A DNA stretch of 64,000 nucleotides. Source: Micromonospora okii. Its GTDB lineage: Bacteria; Actinomycetota; Actinomycetes; Mycobacteriales; Micromonosporaceae. Of this stretch, positions 18,039 to 26,415 are shown one piece after another. The notes beneath the pieces are model-generated. The model did not search any database and had not been told where the DNA came from. It was given only the letters and a program-made list of their open reading frames with translations. The stretch lies in the NCBI RefSeq assembly GCF_020884795.1, contig NZ_BBZF01000019.1, forward strand, positions 260,976 through 324,975, written 5' to 3'. Both the position numbers and the translations under genes were made by a program. Every line of letters begins with the position of its first letter. Positions within the stretch are counted from its first letter, which is position 1.

Positions 18039-18856
18039 GGGGCGGCCGTCCACCGCTCGCGCAGCCCGGCGAGGATGGCCACGGAGACGGTCAGCAGGAC
18101 GAGGCTCAGCACGATCGCGGCCTCCAGGTCGGTCTCCAGGGCCAGGTAGACGGCCAGCGGCATGGTCTGCGTGCGGCCGGGGAAGTTGCCGGCGAAGGTG
18201 ATGGTGGCGCCGAACTCGCCGAGGGCGCGGGCCCAGCAGAGCACCGCGCCGGCGGCTACGCCGGGGGCGACCAGCGGCAGGGTGACGTGGGTGAAGGTGG
18301 TCCACCGGCCGGCCCCGAGGGTGGCGGCGGCCTCCTCGTACCGGGTGTCGGCGCCGCGCAGCGCGCCCTCCATGGCGATGACCAGGAACGGCATGGCCAC
18401 GAACGCCTCGGCGAGCACCACCCCGGCGGTCGTGAACGGCAGGGTGACGCCGAAGGTGGCGTCGAGCCAGCCGCCGAGCAGGCCCCGCCGGCCGAAGACC
18501 AGCAGCAGGGCCACGCCGCCGACCACCGGCGGCAGCACCAGCGGCACGGTGACCAGCGCCCGGACCAGCCGCCGGCCGGGGAACTCCACGCGGGACAGCA
18601 GCCAGGCCAGGGGCACGCCGAGGACGACGCAGACCGCCGTGGCGACGGTGGCGGTGAGCAGGGACAGCCGCAGCGCGGCGAGCACGCCCGGGGCGGCGAG
18701 CCGCTGCGGCAGGGTGGCCCACGGGGCGCGGGCGAGCAGCCCGACCAGGGGCAGGACGAGGAAGAGCAGCCCGAGCCCGGCGGGGACGAACAGGGCGACG
18801 GGCACCCGCCGGCCGGGGACGCGGCGGCGGGGGGTCGGCGGCTGCGGGCGTACCAC
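18035..18856 (-). CDS. modB: Molybdate ABC transporter permease ModB, 273 aa
   Basis: About six membrane helices. The coupling-helix EAA motif appears as DTRYEEAAATLGAGRWTTF, followed by TLPLVAPGVAAGAVLCWARALGEFGATI, the ModB/CysT-type signature. The extended Arg/Pro-rich N-terminus is cytoplasmic. GTG 18856 lies 5 bp after the modA stop, so translation is coupled. Confidence 0.92.
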
Positions 18857-18861
18857 CGGGG

Positions 18862-19632
18862 TCAGGCCGGTGGGGGTTGGAAGCCGGCGGCGGTCAGCGC
18901 GGCCCGGCCCCGCTCGGAGCGCACGTACGCGACGAACTCCCGGGCGGCGGCCGGGTTGCCGGCCCGCCGCAGCACCACGACGGGGTAGTCGTTGACGGCC
19001 CGGGCGGACTCGGGGAACTCGACGGCGTCCACGTCGGACGCGGCGGCGGTGGCGTCGGTGCGGTAGACCAGCGCGGCGTCGACCTCGCCGAGGCGCACCT
19101 TCGACAGCGCGCCCTTCACGTCCCGTTCGAGGGTGACCGGGGTGAGCGCCACGCCGGCCGCACCGAGGGCGGTGCGGGCCGCCGCGCCGCAGGGCACCTG
19201 CTCGGCGCAGAGCGCGACTTTCACCCCGGGCCGGGTCAGGTCGGCCAGGCCGGCCACGCGGCGGGGGTTGCCCTCCGGTACGGCGATGACGAGCTGGTTG
19301 CGGGCGACGGTGACCGGCTCGCCGTCGGCGTCGCCGGCGTCGGTGACCGTCCGCATGGTGTCGGGGCTGGCGGCGGCGAACACGTCGGCGGGCGCGCCCT
19401 GGTTGATCTGGGTGGCCAGCGCGGCGCTGCCGGCGAAGCTGAGGGTGACCGTCGTGCCGGGGTGGGCGGCCTCGAACTCCGCGCCGAGTCGGGTGAACGA
19501 CTCGGTGAGCGACGCCGCCGCGAGGACGGTCAGCCGGCCGCCAGCCCCGTCGCCGCCGGCCCCGGGGCCGTTGCAGCCGGCGGCGAGGAGCAGAACGACA
19601 GCCGCGGCCAGGGCGGCGGGGGGCCGCCTCAC
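18862..19632 (-). CDS. modA: Molybdate-binding lipoprotein ModA, 256 aa
   Basis: A lipoprotein signal ends in LLLAAGC (Cys near residue 20), anchoring the protein outside the membrane. The binding fold shows LTVLAAASLTESFTRLGAEF, FAGSAALATQINQGAPADVFAAA and GEVDAALVYRTDA, the usual ModA blocks holding the oxyanion with Ser and backbone amides. GTG 19632 overlaps the stop of the upstream regulator gene by GTGA. Confidence 0.93.
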   Translation of the reverse strand: MRRPPAALAAAVVLLLAAGCNGPGAGGDGAGGRLTVLAAASLTESFTRLGAEFEAAHPGTTVTLSFAGSAALATQINQGAPADVFAAASPDTMRTVTDAGDADGEPVTVARNQLVIAVPEGNPRRVAGLADLTRPGVKVALCAEQVPCGAAARTALGAAGVALTPVTLERDVKGALSKVRLGEVDAALVYRTDATAAASDVDAVEFPESARAVNDYPVVVLRRAGNPAAAREFVAYVRSERGRAALTAAGFQPPPA

Positions 19633-20045
19633 GCGCCGGCCCTGCCCCTGCCGGGGCCCGGCCGCTCCACCACGACGGTGGTCGACTTGATCACCGCGAC
19701 GGCGACCGAGCCGACCTCCAGGCCGAGGTCGTCGACGGCCTCGCGGCTCATCAGCGACACCAACCGGAAGGGCCCGGCCTGGATGTCGACCTGCGCCATC
19801 ACGGCGTCCTTGGCCACGGCGGTGACGATGCCGCGCAGCCGGTTGCGGGCCGAGGAGAGCTCGGCGTGCCCCTCGGGGGCGGCGGCAGCGGCGCGGACGA
19901 ACGCGGCCAGGTCCGCCCCGTCGACCACCCGGTGACCGTGCTCGTCGCGGGCGGCGGCGAGGCGCCCCGCGTCGACCCAGCGCCGCACCGTGTCCGTGCT
20001 GACGCCGAGGAGCTCGGCCGCCTCGCCGATCCGGAACACCGCCAC
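19629..20045 (-). CDS. MerR-type HTH-TOBE molybdate-responsive regulator, 138 aa
   Basis: The first 55 residues are an excisionase/MerR-like helix-turn-helix (FRIGEAAELLGVSTDTVRRWVDAGRL). The last 65 are a single TOBE (Mop) domain that binds molybdate (NRLRGIVTAVAKDAVMAQVDIQAG ... VGSVAVAVIKSTTVVVE). As first gene of the mod operon it is the likely local molybdate sensor, replacing the LysR-type HTH of E. coli ModE. Binding of tungstate or a scaffold role is possible. Confidence 0.85.
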   Translation of the reverse strand: MAVFRIGEAAELLGVSTDTVRRWVDAGRLAAARDEHGHRVVDGADLAAFVRAAAAAPEGHAELSSARNRLRGIVTAVAKDAVMAQVDIQAGPFRLVSLMSREAVDDLGLEVGSVAVAVIKSTTVVVERPGPGRGRAGA

Positions 20046-20215
20046 CCGGGCACCCTACCGCCGGCGCATGTGCGGGTGAAACCCCGCGTCGCCCCCGGGC
20101 ATCCGCGTCCTCGGGGACGGCACCGCCCTCGCAGGTGCGCCCCATCCGACCGGGCCGAGGCGGACCGACGTCCGCTGGCCATGCGGATTCCGGCGATCTT
20201 GGGGAGACTGGCGGG

Positions 20216-21790
20216 ATGAGATGGGCCCGTCGAACCGTACCCGCCGTCGCCGCCGCCGTCGCGGCCCTCGCCGCCCGCGACCTGCTGCAACGCGACCACT
20301 CCCTGCTGCGCAACTTCCCGGTCGTCGGCCGGGCCCGGTACCTGCTGGAGGCCATCGGGCCGGAGCTGCGGCAGTACATCGTGGCCGGGAACAACGAGGA
20401 GCGGCCGTTCACCCGGGACCAGCGGCGCTGGGTGTACGCGTCGGCGAAGCAGGAGAACAACTACTTCGGCTTCGGCACCGACAACGACATCGAGTACACC
20501 GCCGGGTACCCGATCATCAAGCACCGCACGTTCGGCCGGGCGGTGCCGCCGTCGTCGCCGACCGCCGGGCACGACGTGCGGCTGCCGTGCGCGAAGGTGC
20601 TCGGCGCGGCCCGGGGACGGGCGCGGGCGTTCCGCCCGGAGTCGGTGGTGAACATCTCCGGGATGAGCTTCGGCTCGCTGTCGGGCAACGCCATCTCGGC
20701 GCTCAACCGGGGGGCGGCGCTGGCCGGGTGCCTGCAGAACACCGGCGAGGGCGGGCTGTCGCCGTACCACCGGCGCGGCGGGGAGCTGGTGTTCCAGCTC
20801 GGCACCGCGTACTTCGGCTGCCGGGACGAGCGCGGCCGGTTCGACCTCGCCCGGCTGAAGGACCTGGTCGCGGGCGCGCCGGTGCGGGCGCTGGAGGTGA
20901 AGCTCAGCCAGGGCGCGAAGCCCAGCCTCGGCGGGCTGCTGCCGGGGGCGAAGGTGTCGGCGGAGATCGCCGCGACCCGGGGCATCCCGCAGGGCCACGA
21001 CTGCGTCAGCCCGTCCCGGCACGCCGAGTTCTCCGACTGCGACAGCCTGCTGGACTGGGTGGAGCTGCTGGCCGCCGAGACCGGCCTGCCGGTGGGGATC
21101 AAGTCCGCCGTCGGCGACCTCGGCTTCTGGGAGGAGCTGACCACCCTGATGCGGGACACCGGCCGGGGGGTCGACTTCGTGACGATCGACGGCGGGGAGG
21201 GCGGCACCGGGGCCGCCCCGCTCATCTTCACCGACTCGGTGTCGCTGCCGTTCCAGCAGGGCTTCTCCCGGGTGTACAAGGTCTTCGCCGAGCAGGGGCT
21301 GCACGAGCAGGTGGTCTTCGTCGGCAGCGGCAAGCTGGGCCTGCCGGACAACGCGGTGGTGGCGTTCGCGCTCGGCTGCGACATGGTCAACGTGGGCCGG
21401 GAGGCGATGCTCGCGATCGGCTGCATCCAGGCACAGAAGTGCCACACCGACACCTGCCCGACCGGGGTCGCGACGCAGAACCCGTGGCTGGCCCGGGGGC
21501 TGGACCCGGCACTGAAGTCGGTGCGGGCCGCGAACTACCTGCGCACGCTGCGGCGGGACCTGGTCAAGGTCGCCGAGGCGTGCGGCGTCGAGCACCCGGG
21601 GCTGATCGACGCCGACGCCGTGGAGATCCTGGACGGGCGCACCTCCTCCACGCCGCTGCGTGACGTCTACGGCTACCGCCCCGACTGGGGCCTGCCGTCG
21701 GCCGCCGACCGGGCCGAGATCGTCCGCCTGATGACCCCCGAGGCGCCGCAGGGCGGCACCGCCGAGCCCTCCCCCACCGCCGTCGGCTGA
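20216..21790 (+). CDS. FMN-binding glutamate synthase family protein, 524 aa
   Basis: Matches the stand-alone GltB-like FMN/Fe-S domain family: SGMSFGSLSGNAISALNRGA, NTGEGGLSPYH, VDFVTIDGGEGGTGAAPL and the Cys cluster CIQAQKCHTDTCPTGVATQ. An N-terminal helix (residues 4-22) could anchor it to the membrane. The amidotransferase domain is absent, so it is unlikely to be a complete glutamate synthase. It may oxidise or reduce another substrate. ATG 20216 is preceded by TGGCGGG. Confidence 0.88.
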   Translation: MRWARRTVPAVAAAVAALAARDLLQRDHSLLRNFPVVGRARYLLEAIGPELRQYIVAGNNEERPFTRDQRRWVYASAKQENNYFGFGTDNDIEYTAGYPIIKHRTFGRAVPPSSPTAGHDVRLPCAKVLGAARGRARAFRPESVVNISGMSFGSLSGNAISALNRGAALAGCLQNTGEGGLSPYHRRGGELVFQLGTAYFGCRDERGRFDLARLKDLVAGAPVRALEVKLSQGAKPSLGGLLPGAKVSAEIAATRGIPQGHDCVSPSRHAEFSDCDSLLDWVELLAAETGLPVGIKSAVGDLGFWEELTTLMRDTGRGVDFVTIDGGEGGTGAAPLIFTDSVSLPFQQGFSRVYKVFAEQGLHEQVVFVGSGKLGLPDNAVVAFALGCDMVNVGREAMLAIGCIQAQKCHTDTCPTGVATQNPWLARGLDPALKSVRAANYLRTLRRDLVKVAEACGVEHPGLIDADAVEILDGRTSSTPLRDVYGYRPDWGLPSAADRAEIVRLMTPEAPQGGTAEPSPTAVG

Positions 21791-21815
21791 CGCGCTCGCC
21801 GGGCCGCCGGGCCGG

Positions 21816-22346
21816 TCAGGCCGGCGGCGCGGCGGCGCGCAGCAACCGGAGCTGGCCGATCTCGGCGACGTTCTTCATCAGCTCGGCGTTGACCCAGCCG
21901 AGCTGATGGGCCACGGTGTGCCCCGAGTCGGCCGGCCACGGAAAGGCCACGGCGGCGTCGAGGTCGGCGTCGGTGAGCCCGTCGAGGTACGCGACCCACC
22001 GCCCGCGCAGGTCGCGCAGCCACCCGACGGTCGCCTCGCCGGCGCCGGGCCAGCCGACGTCGGCGCGCTCCCGGGCCGGCCGCCCCTCGGCGTGGTCCGA
22101 CGCCACCGACCACCACCAGCCGATGTGCCAGGTCAGCCAGGCGATCGTCGGCACGGGCACCGGGTCGGGCTCGGTGTCCGCCCAGTCCGGCACCCATCCG
22201 CCGCCGGGGCCGGGGCGCACGGTCCAGCAGTGTGCGGCGGGCTCCCACCGGAAGTCGGCCGGCTCCAACCGTTCCAGGTGGTACTCGAACAACGCCCACG
22301 TCAGGTCGAACTGCCAGCGGACGAGGTCACGACGGGACACCGACAT
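21816..22346 (-). CDS. DinB-family protein, 176 aa
   Basis: A four-helix-bundle DinB/YfiT-type protein. Recognisable parts are LVRWQFDLTWALFEYHLERLEPADFRW at the N-terminus, TIAWLTWHIGWWWSVASDHAEG in the middle and SGHTVAHQLGWVNAELMKNVAEIGQLR at the end, with His residues placed to bind one metal. Relatives are thiol-S-transferases using mycothiol or bacillithiol. The substrate is unknown. Confidence 0.85.
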   Translation of the reverse strand: MSVSRRDLVRWQFDLTWALFEYHLERLEPADFRWEPAAHCWTVRPGPGGGWVPDWADTEPDPVPVPTIAWLTWHIGWWWSVASDHAEGRPARERADVGWPGAGEATVGWLRDLRGRWVAYLDGLTDADLDAAVAFPWPADSGHTVAHQLGWVNAELMKNVAEIGQLRLLRAAAPPA

Positions 22347-22423
22347 GGGGGCATCCTGGCACCGGCCGCCCGACCGGCGCACCCCAATAACGGCGGGCGG
22401 CCCCCGCCCGGGGCGCGGCGACG

Positions 22424-23203
22424 TCAGCCGAGTGCGGCGACCCGGGGCCGTAGCTCGTCGATCAGCTCCGGCGGCGCGGCGAGCACCCGGCTGCCGCTGA
22501 TCTCCACGGCCGCGCCGGCCTCGGTGGCGATCACCAGCCCGGCCGCCCAGTCCCACCGGAAGGTGTGGTCCTCGACGTACACGTCGCAGCGCCCGGCGGC
22601 CACCCAGGACAGGGCCAGCGCGGTGGAGCCGAGCATCCGCACACCGCGCACGTCGCCGGCCAGGTCGGCGACCACGGCGGACTGGACGCCGCGGTGGGCG
22701 ACGTCGTAGGCGTACCCGGAGGCCAGGGTGACCTGGTCGAGAGGCCGGACGGGGCGGACCAGGCGGGTGTCGCCCAGGTACGCGCCCCGGCCCCGCGCGG
22801 CGTGGAACGTCTCGTCGTGGATCGGGTCGTGGACGACCCCCACGACGGGCCGCCAGCCGTCCTCCGTCTGTTCCTCGCAGGCCACGCTGACGCACCAGAA
22901 CGGAATGCCGCTGACGTAGTTCACCGTGCCGTCGAGCGGGTCCAGCACCCAGCGCAGGCCCGAGCGGCCGACGTGGTCGCTGCCCTCCTCGGCGAGGATG
23001 CCGTCGTCGGGCCGGCGGGCGCGCAGCAGCTCCACGACGCGCGCCTCGCTGGCCCGGTCCGCTTCGCTCACCGGGTCGGTGGGGGCCGACTTGTAGTCGA
23101 CCCGGCCGTGGTCGCCGAAGCGCCGCAGCAGTTCCCGGCCGCCGAGGCGCGCCGCCTCTTCGGCGACCAGCCGGCAGTCGTCCAGCTCGACGTCACTGAC
23201 CAT
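22424..23203 (-). CDS. Inositol monophosphatase family protein, 259 aa
   Basis: A Mg2+-dependent sugar-phosphate phosphatase. Metal-binding motifs are ILAEEGSD, WVLDPLDGTVNYVSGIP (DPxDGT) and the C-terminal WDWAAGLVIATEAG. The family acts on inositol-1-phosphate, histidinol phosphate or related compounds; in this group a role in inositol supply for mycothiol and phosphatidylinositol is plausible. ATG 23203 follows AGGAGAG and is preferred to an in-frame start 45 bp upstream. Confidence 0.9.
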   Translation of the reverse strand: MVSDVELDDCRLVAEEAARLGGRELLRRFGDHGRVDYKSAPTDPVSEADRASEARVVELLRARRPDDGILAEEGSDHVGRSGLRWVLDPLDGTVNYVSGIPFWCVSVACEEQTEDGWRPVVGVVHDPIHDETFHAARGRGAYLGDTRLVRPVRPLDQVTLASGYAYDVAHRGVQSAVVADLAGDVRGVRMLGSTALALSWVAAGRCDVYVEDHTFRWDWAAGLVIATEAGAAVEISGSRVLAAPPELIDELRPRVAALG

Positions 23204-23305
23204 CGCACTCTCCTCGCCGGTTGCCGCAGACGGTGGAGATCGTCGCACCCGCCCGGGGCGGGCACCCGTCGGGCGGCTTCGGCGACCACCTGACGGGAGC
23301 CGTCC

Positions 23306-23320
23306 AGTGGTCTGACCACT
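23306..23320. promoter_or_regulatory. Palindrome AGTGGTCTGACCACT, candidate GntR operator
   Basis: A perfect 15-bp inverted repeat around a central T. GntR-family regulators typically bind short GGTC-type palindromes. The only GntR gene in the region is at the far end of the adjacent operon (33907). The spacing to the operon start is about 240 bp. Confidence 0.5.
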
Positions 23321-23365
23321 TGCCCGAGACCGGCGATCCCCCTTTCGGCGAACCAGGACGGACGG

Positions 23366-23406
23366 CCGGTGGTTGACCCGTCCGCGCGGGTCGGGTCAAC
23401 CACCGG
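23366..23406. promoter_or_regulatory. 15-bp-stem hairpin in the divergent promoter region
   Basis: Arms CCGGTGGTTGACCCG and CGGGTCAACCACCGG are perfectly complementary with an 11-nt loop. It lies upstream of both divergent genes, so it is not a terminator for either. It could be a dyad operator or a transcribed leader structure. Confidence 0.45.
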
Positions 23407-23507
23407 AAACCGTCCCGGCCTGCGGGAATGTTGCCGCTTCCGATAACAGTCAGGTCACGGGGCATTCCCTGCGCCGCCACGCCTCGACTAACTTGCCCCG
23501 AAGGCAG

Positions 23508-23520
23508 GAGGTCAGACCTC
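23508..23520. promoter_or_regulatory. Palindrome GAGGTCAGACCTC, second candidate operator
   Basis: A perfect 13-bp inverted repeat around a central A, 37 bp before the first operon gene. It shares the GGTCnGACC core with the palindrome at 23306. Its position overlapping the leader suits repression. Confidence 0.5.
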
Positions 23521-23556
23521 TTTCCTCATGCCTCCTACCGACGAGGTGAGTGACAC

Positions 23557-24759
23557 GTGCAGGAACCCGCCCCCCGCTATTCCGGATACCGGTCCTTCGA
23601 CTACCTGACCCCGGGAGCCGACTACAAGGTCTTCGACCTGGCGCCCCAGCTCGGCCGGGTGCCCGAGCACGACCTCGGGCTCGACGACGACCAGCGCGCC
23701 CGGGTCACCCGGCTGCTCCACGAGCACATGGCCATCTCGCTGCACGAGCACCCGAAGATCCTGCCGGCCGACGTGTCGCAGTTGCGGGACTACAACCGCA
23801 CCGGCCGCAACTCCTTCGGCTTCGAGGGCCTGGCCCGCTCCGGGATGACCGCGGTCTTCGACAACTTCATGAACGGCACCGGCTGCGTGACCAGCGAGCA
23901 CGCCTGGAAGTGGGACGACGTCGTCTACGACATCGGCCTGCGCTTCGCCGACGTCGCCAAGCAGGACCACGTGGTCGTGGCGACCACGCTGGAGCAGATC
24001 TTCGAGGCCAAGCGCACCGGCCGGATCGCCCTGGTCGCGGGCCTGGAGGCGGCCACGATGATCGAGAACGAGCTGGACCGCATCGACATCCTCTACGGCT
24101 TCGGCGTCCGGCAGATGGGCATCGCCTACAGCCAGGCGAACATGCTCGGCTCCGGGCTCTCCGAGGACCGCGACGGCGGGCTGACCCACTTCGGGCGACG
24201 CGCCGTGGACCGGATGAACAAGCTCGGCATCGCCATCGACGTCTCCCACTCCGGCGACCAGACCTCGCTCGACGTCATCGAGGCCAGCCGCGTACCCGTG
24301 TTCATCACGCACGCCGGCGCGCGCGCCGTCTGGGACACCCCCCGGATGAAGCCGGACGAGGTCATCCGGGCCTGCGCCGAGCGGGGCGGCGTCATCGGCA
24401 TCGAGGCCGCGCCCCACACCACCCTCTCGGCGGACCACCCGCACCACTCGATCGAGTCGGTGATGGACCACTTCACCTACTGCGTCGACCTGGTCGGCAT
24501 CGACCACGTGGCGTTCGGCCCGGACACCAACTTCGGTGACCACGTCGGCCTGCACGACAGCTTCACCCAGCACCTGGCGATCGGCAAGGCCCACGGCGTG
24601 GTGGACCACCCCCGAGTCCCGTACGTGAGCGGCATGGAGAACCCGGCGGAGTGCTTCAGCAACATCGTCGGCTGGCTGGTCACGCACGGCTACTCGGACG
24701 ACGAGATCGCCAAGGTCATCGGCGGCAACATCATCCGCGTTCTTCAGGAGGTTTGGTGA
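23557..24759 (+). CDS. M19 membrane-dipeptidase-like metallohydrolase (paralogue 1), 400 aa
   Basis: Renal-dipeptidase family enzyme, expected to cleave dipeptides or related amides. Candidate metal ligands are H63 and H65 in SLHEHP, E164 in VAGLEAA, H231 in DVSHSGD, H252 in FITHAGAR and D323 in FGPDTNFGD. The first pair reads H-x-H where the classical family has H-x-D. No signal peptide is visible, so it probably acts in the cytoplasm on imported substrate. It is the first gene of the operon and overlaps the next gene by GTGA. A close paralogue at 32614 closes the enzyme set. Confidence 0.87.
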   Translation: MQEPAPRYSGYRSFDYLTPGADYKVFDLAPQLGRVPEHDLGLDDDQRARVTRLLHEHMAISLHEHPKILPADVSQLRDYNRTGRNSFGFEGLARSGMTAVFDNFMNGTGCVTSEHAWKWDDVVYDIGLRFADVAKQDHVVVATTLEQIFEAKRTGRIALVAGLEAATMIENELDRIDILYGFGVRQMGIAYSQANMLGSGLSEDRDGGLTHFGRRAVDRMNKLGIAIDVSHSGDQTSLDVIEASRVPVFITHAGARAVWDTPRMKPDEVIRACAERGGVIGIEAAPHTTLSADHPHHSIESVMDHFTYCVDLVGIDHVAFGPDTNFGDHVGLHDSFTQHLAIGKAHGVVDHPRVPYVSGMENPAECFSNIVGWLVTHGYSDDEIAKVIGGNIIRVLQEVW

Positions 24760-26384
24760 ACAAGACAGTCAAGGGCCGGTGGCGGCTCGCCGTCGCGCTC
24801 GGCGTGGCCGCCACCCTGGGCGTCTCCGGCTGCGGTCTCAACGAGGACAACGGCTCGTCCGGCGGCAGCTCGGCGGGCGCGTCGGTGTTGCGCATCGGCA
24901 CCACCACCGACGTGAGCAACTTCAACCCGCTGCAGTCGCTGAGCAAGACCGACTCGTGGGTCCTCAACGCGATGTACCCGCACCTGCTGCGCATCGACGA
25001 GAACAACAAGAAGGCGCCGGAGCTGGCGAAGGAGTACCGGTACGAGGACGACGGCAGGACCGCCGTGTTCGTGCTGCGCGACGACTTCAAGTGGAGCGAC
25101 GGCAAGCCGGTGGTCGCCGAGGACGTCAAGTTCAGCGCCGAAATGATCATGAAGTACAAGCTCGGCAACGTCGCGGCCAAGCTGACCTGGGTCGACTCCA
25201 TCGAGGCGCCGGACGCCACGACGGTGAAGTTCAAGCTGTCGCAGCCGTACGCGCCGTTCGCCGAGGGCGTCGGCTTCTGGATGTCCATCGTCCCCAAGCA
25301 CGTGTTCGAGTCCGCCGGGGACCTGTCGAAGTTCCCCAACGACTCCAACTGGGTCGGCGCCGGGCCGTTCGTGCTGGACAGCATGACCAAGGGCCAGCGC
25401 TACGTCATGAAGCGCAACGAGCACTACCCCCTCGCCCCCGGCGGCAAGGCGGCGGTGAGCCAGGTCGAGTACCGGGTCTACCCGGACGTCAACACGATGA
25501 TGCTGGCGCTGCGCAACGGTGACATCGACATGATGGGCACCCCGGTCCCGGTGTCGGCGGCGAAGACCTTCGAGAACGACTCGAAGATCAAGCTGGAGAA
25601 GGTCGGCGCGCTGGGCTTCGCGCACCTGACCTACAACATGAACAACAAGCACCTGGCCAAGCAGGAGGTGCGGCAGGCGCTGTCCATGTCGGTCGACACC
25701 AAGGCGATCATCTCCTCGGTGCTGCAGGGCGACGGCCAGCAGATGGCCGGGCCGATCTCGCCGATCTTCGCCGACTACGACAACACCGAGATCCAGCCGT
25801 ACGCCTACGACCCGGAGGGCGCGAAGGCCAAGCTGGACGCGGCGGGCTACAAGGACGCCGACAACGACGGCTTCTTCGACGGCCTCACCATCGGCGTGGC
25901 CTGCGACCAGTCCAACGCCAACATCACCCGCGTGGTGCAGCTCTTCCGCGAGAGCGCGGCCAAGGCCGGCATCAAGCTGGAAAACGAGTGCGTCGAGCGC
26001 AACACCTTCCTCACCCGCACGAAGAACGGTGAGTACGACATCGACGCCACCCAGTGGGGCGTGTTCGACAACCCGATGGACCAGCTGCGCAGCACGTACC
26101 TGAGCAGCAACCCGGGTGGCATCAACTACAACCTGCTCAAGTCCGACGAGATGGACAAGCTGATCGACGACGCGGCCGGCACCACCGACCCCGAGGCGTT
26201 CAAGGCCAAGATCAGGAACATCGACAAGGTCGTGCACGAGCAGGCGTACCTGACGCCGCTGTACGTGGAGAACTTCCGGTTCGCCTACAACGCCAGCAGG
26301 TTCACCGGCTTCGTCGCGTCGCCGTCCGACCTGCTCGGCATGGTCACCGCGTACTCGCTGGCCCAGGTCACCCCGGTCAAGTAA
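24756..26384 (+). CDS. Peptide-type ABC transporter substrate-binding lipoprotein, 542 aa
   Basis: An SBP family 5 (DppA/OppA-like) protein. The signal peptide ends in the lipobox GVSGC near residue 25, so it is lipid-anchored outside the cell. Family blocks include GTTTDVSNFNPLQSLSKTDSWVLN, FKWSDGKPVVAEDVKFSAEM and a C-terminal YLTPLYVENFRFAYNASRF. Ligand choice (peptide, nickel or sugar) cannot be read directly; the surrounding hydrolases favour a small amide or peptide. GTG 24756 overlaps the M19 stop. Confidence 0.93.
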   Translation: MNKTVKGRWRLAVALGVAATLGVSGCGLNEDNGSSGGSSAGASVLRIGTTTDVSNFNPLQSLSKTDSWVLNAMYPHLLRIDENNKKAPELAKEYRYEDDGRTAVFVLRDDFKWSDGKPVVAEDVKFSAEMIMKYKLGNVAAKLTWVDSIEAPDATTVKFKLSQPYAPFAEGVGFWMSIVPKHVFESAGDLSKFPNDSNWVGAGPFVLDSMTKGQRYVMKRNEHYPLAPGGKAAVSQVEYRVYPDVNTMMLALRNGDIDMMGTPVPVSAAKTFENDSKIKLEKVGALGFAHLTYNMNNKHLAKQEVRQALSMSVDTKAIISSVLQGDGQQMAGPISPIFADYDNTEIQPYAYDPEGAKAKLDAAGYKDADNDGFFDGLTIGVACDQSNANITRVVQLFRESAAKAGIKLENECVERNTFLTRTKNGEYDIDATQWGVFDNPMDQLRSTYLSSNPGGINYNLLKSDEMDKLIDDAAGTTDPEAFKAKIRNIDKVVHEQAYLTPLYVENFRFAYNASRFTGFVASPSDLLGMVTAYSLAQVTPVK

Positions 26385-26415
26385 CCCAACCAGCAAGGGA
26401 AAGGAGGGGTCCCCC

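Larger units (their letters stand above)
23204..23556. other. 353-bp regulatory gap between divergent transcription units
   Basis: No gene is seen here. The gap separates the inositol monophosphatase gene from the peptide-uptake operon. It holds two palindromes with a shared GGTCnGACC core and one 15-bp-stem hairpin, each listed separately. Promoter-like bases (TTGCCG ... GATAAC) occur around 23431-23450, but no confident -35/-10 pair can be assigned. Confidence 0.6.
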
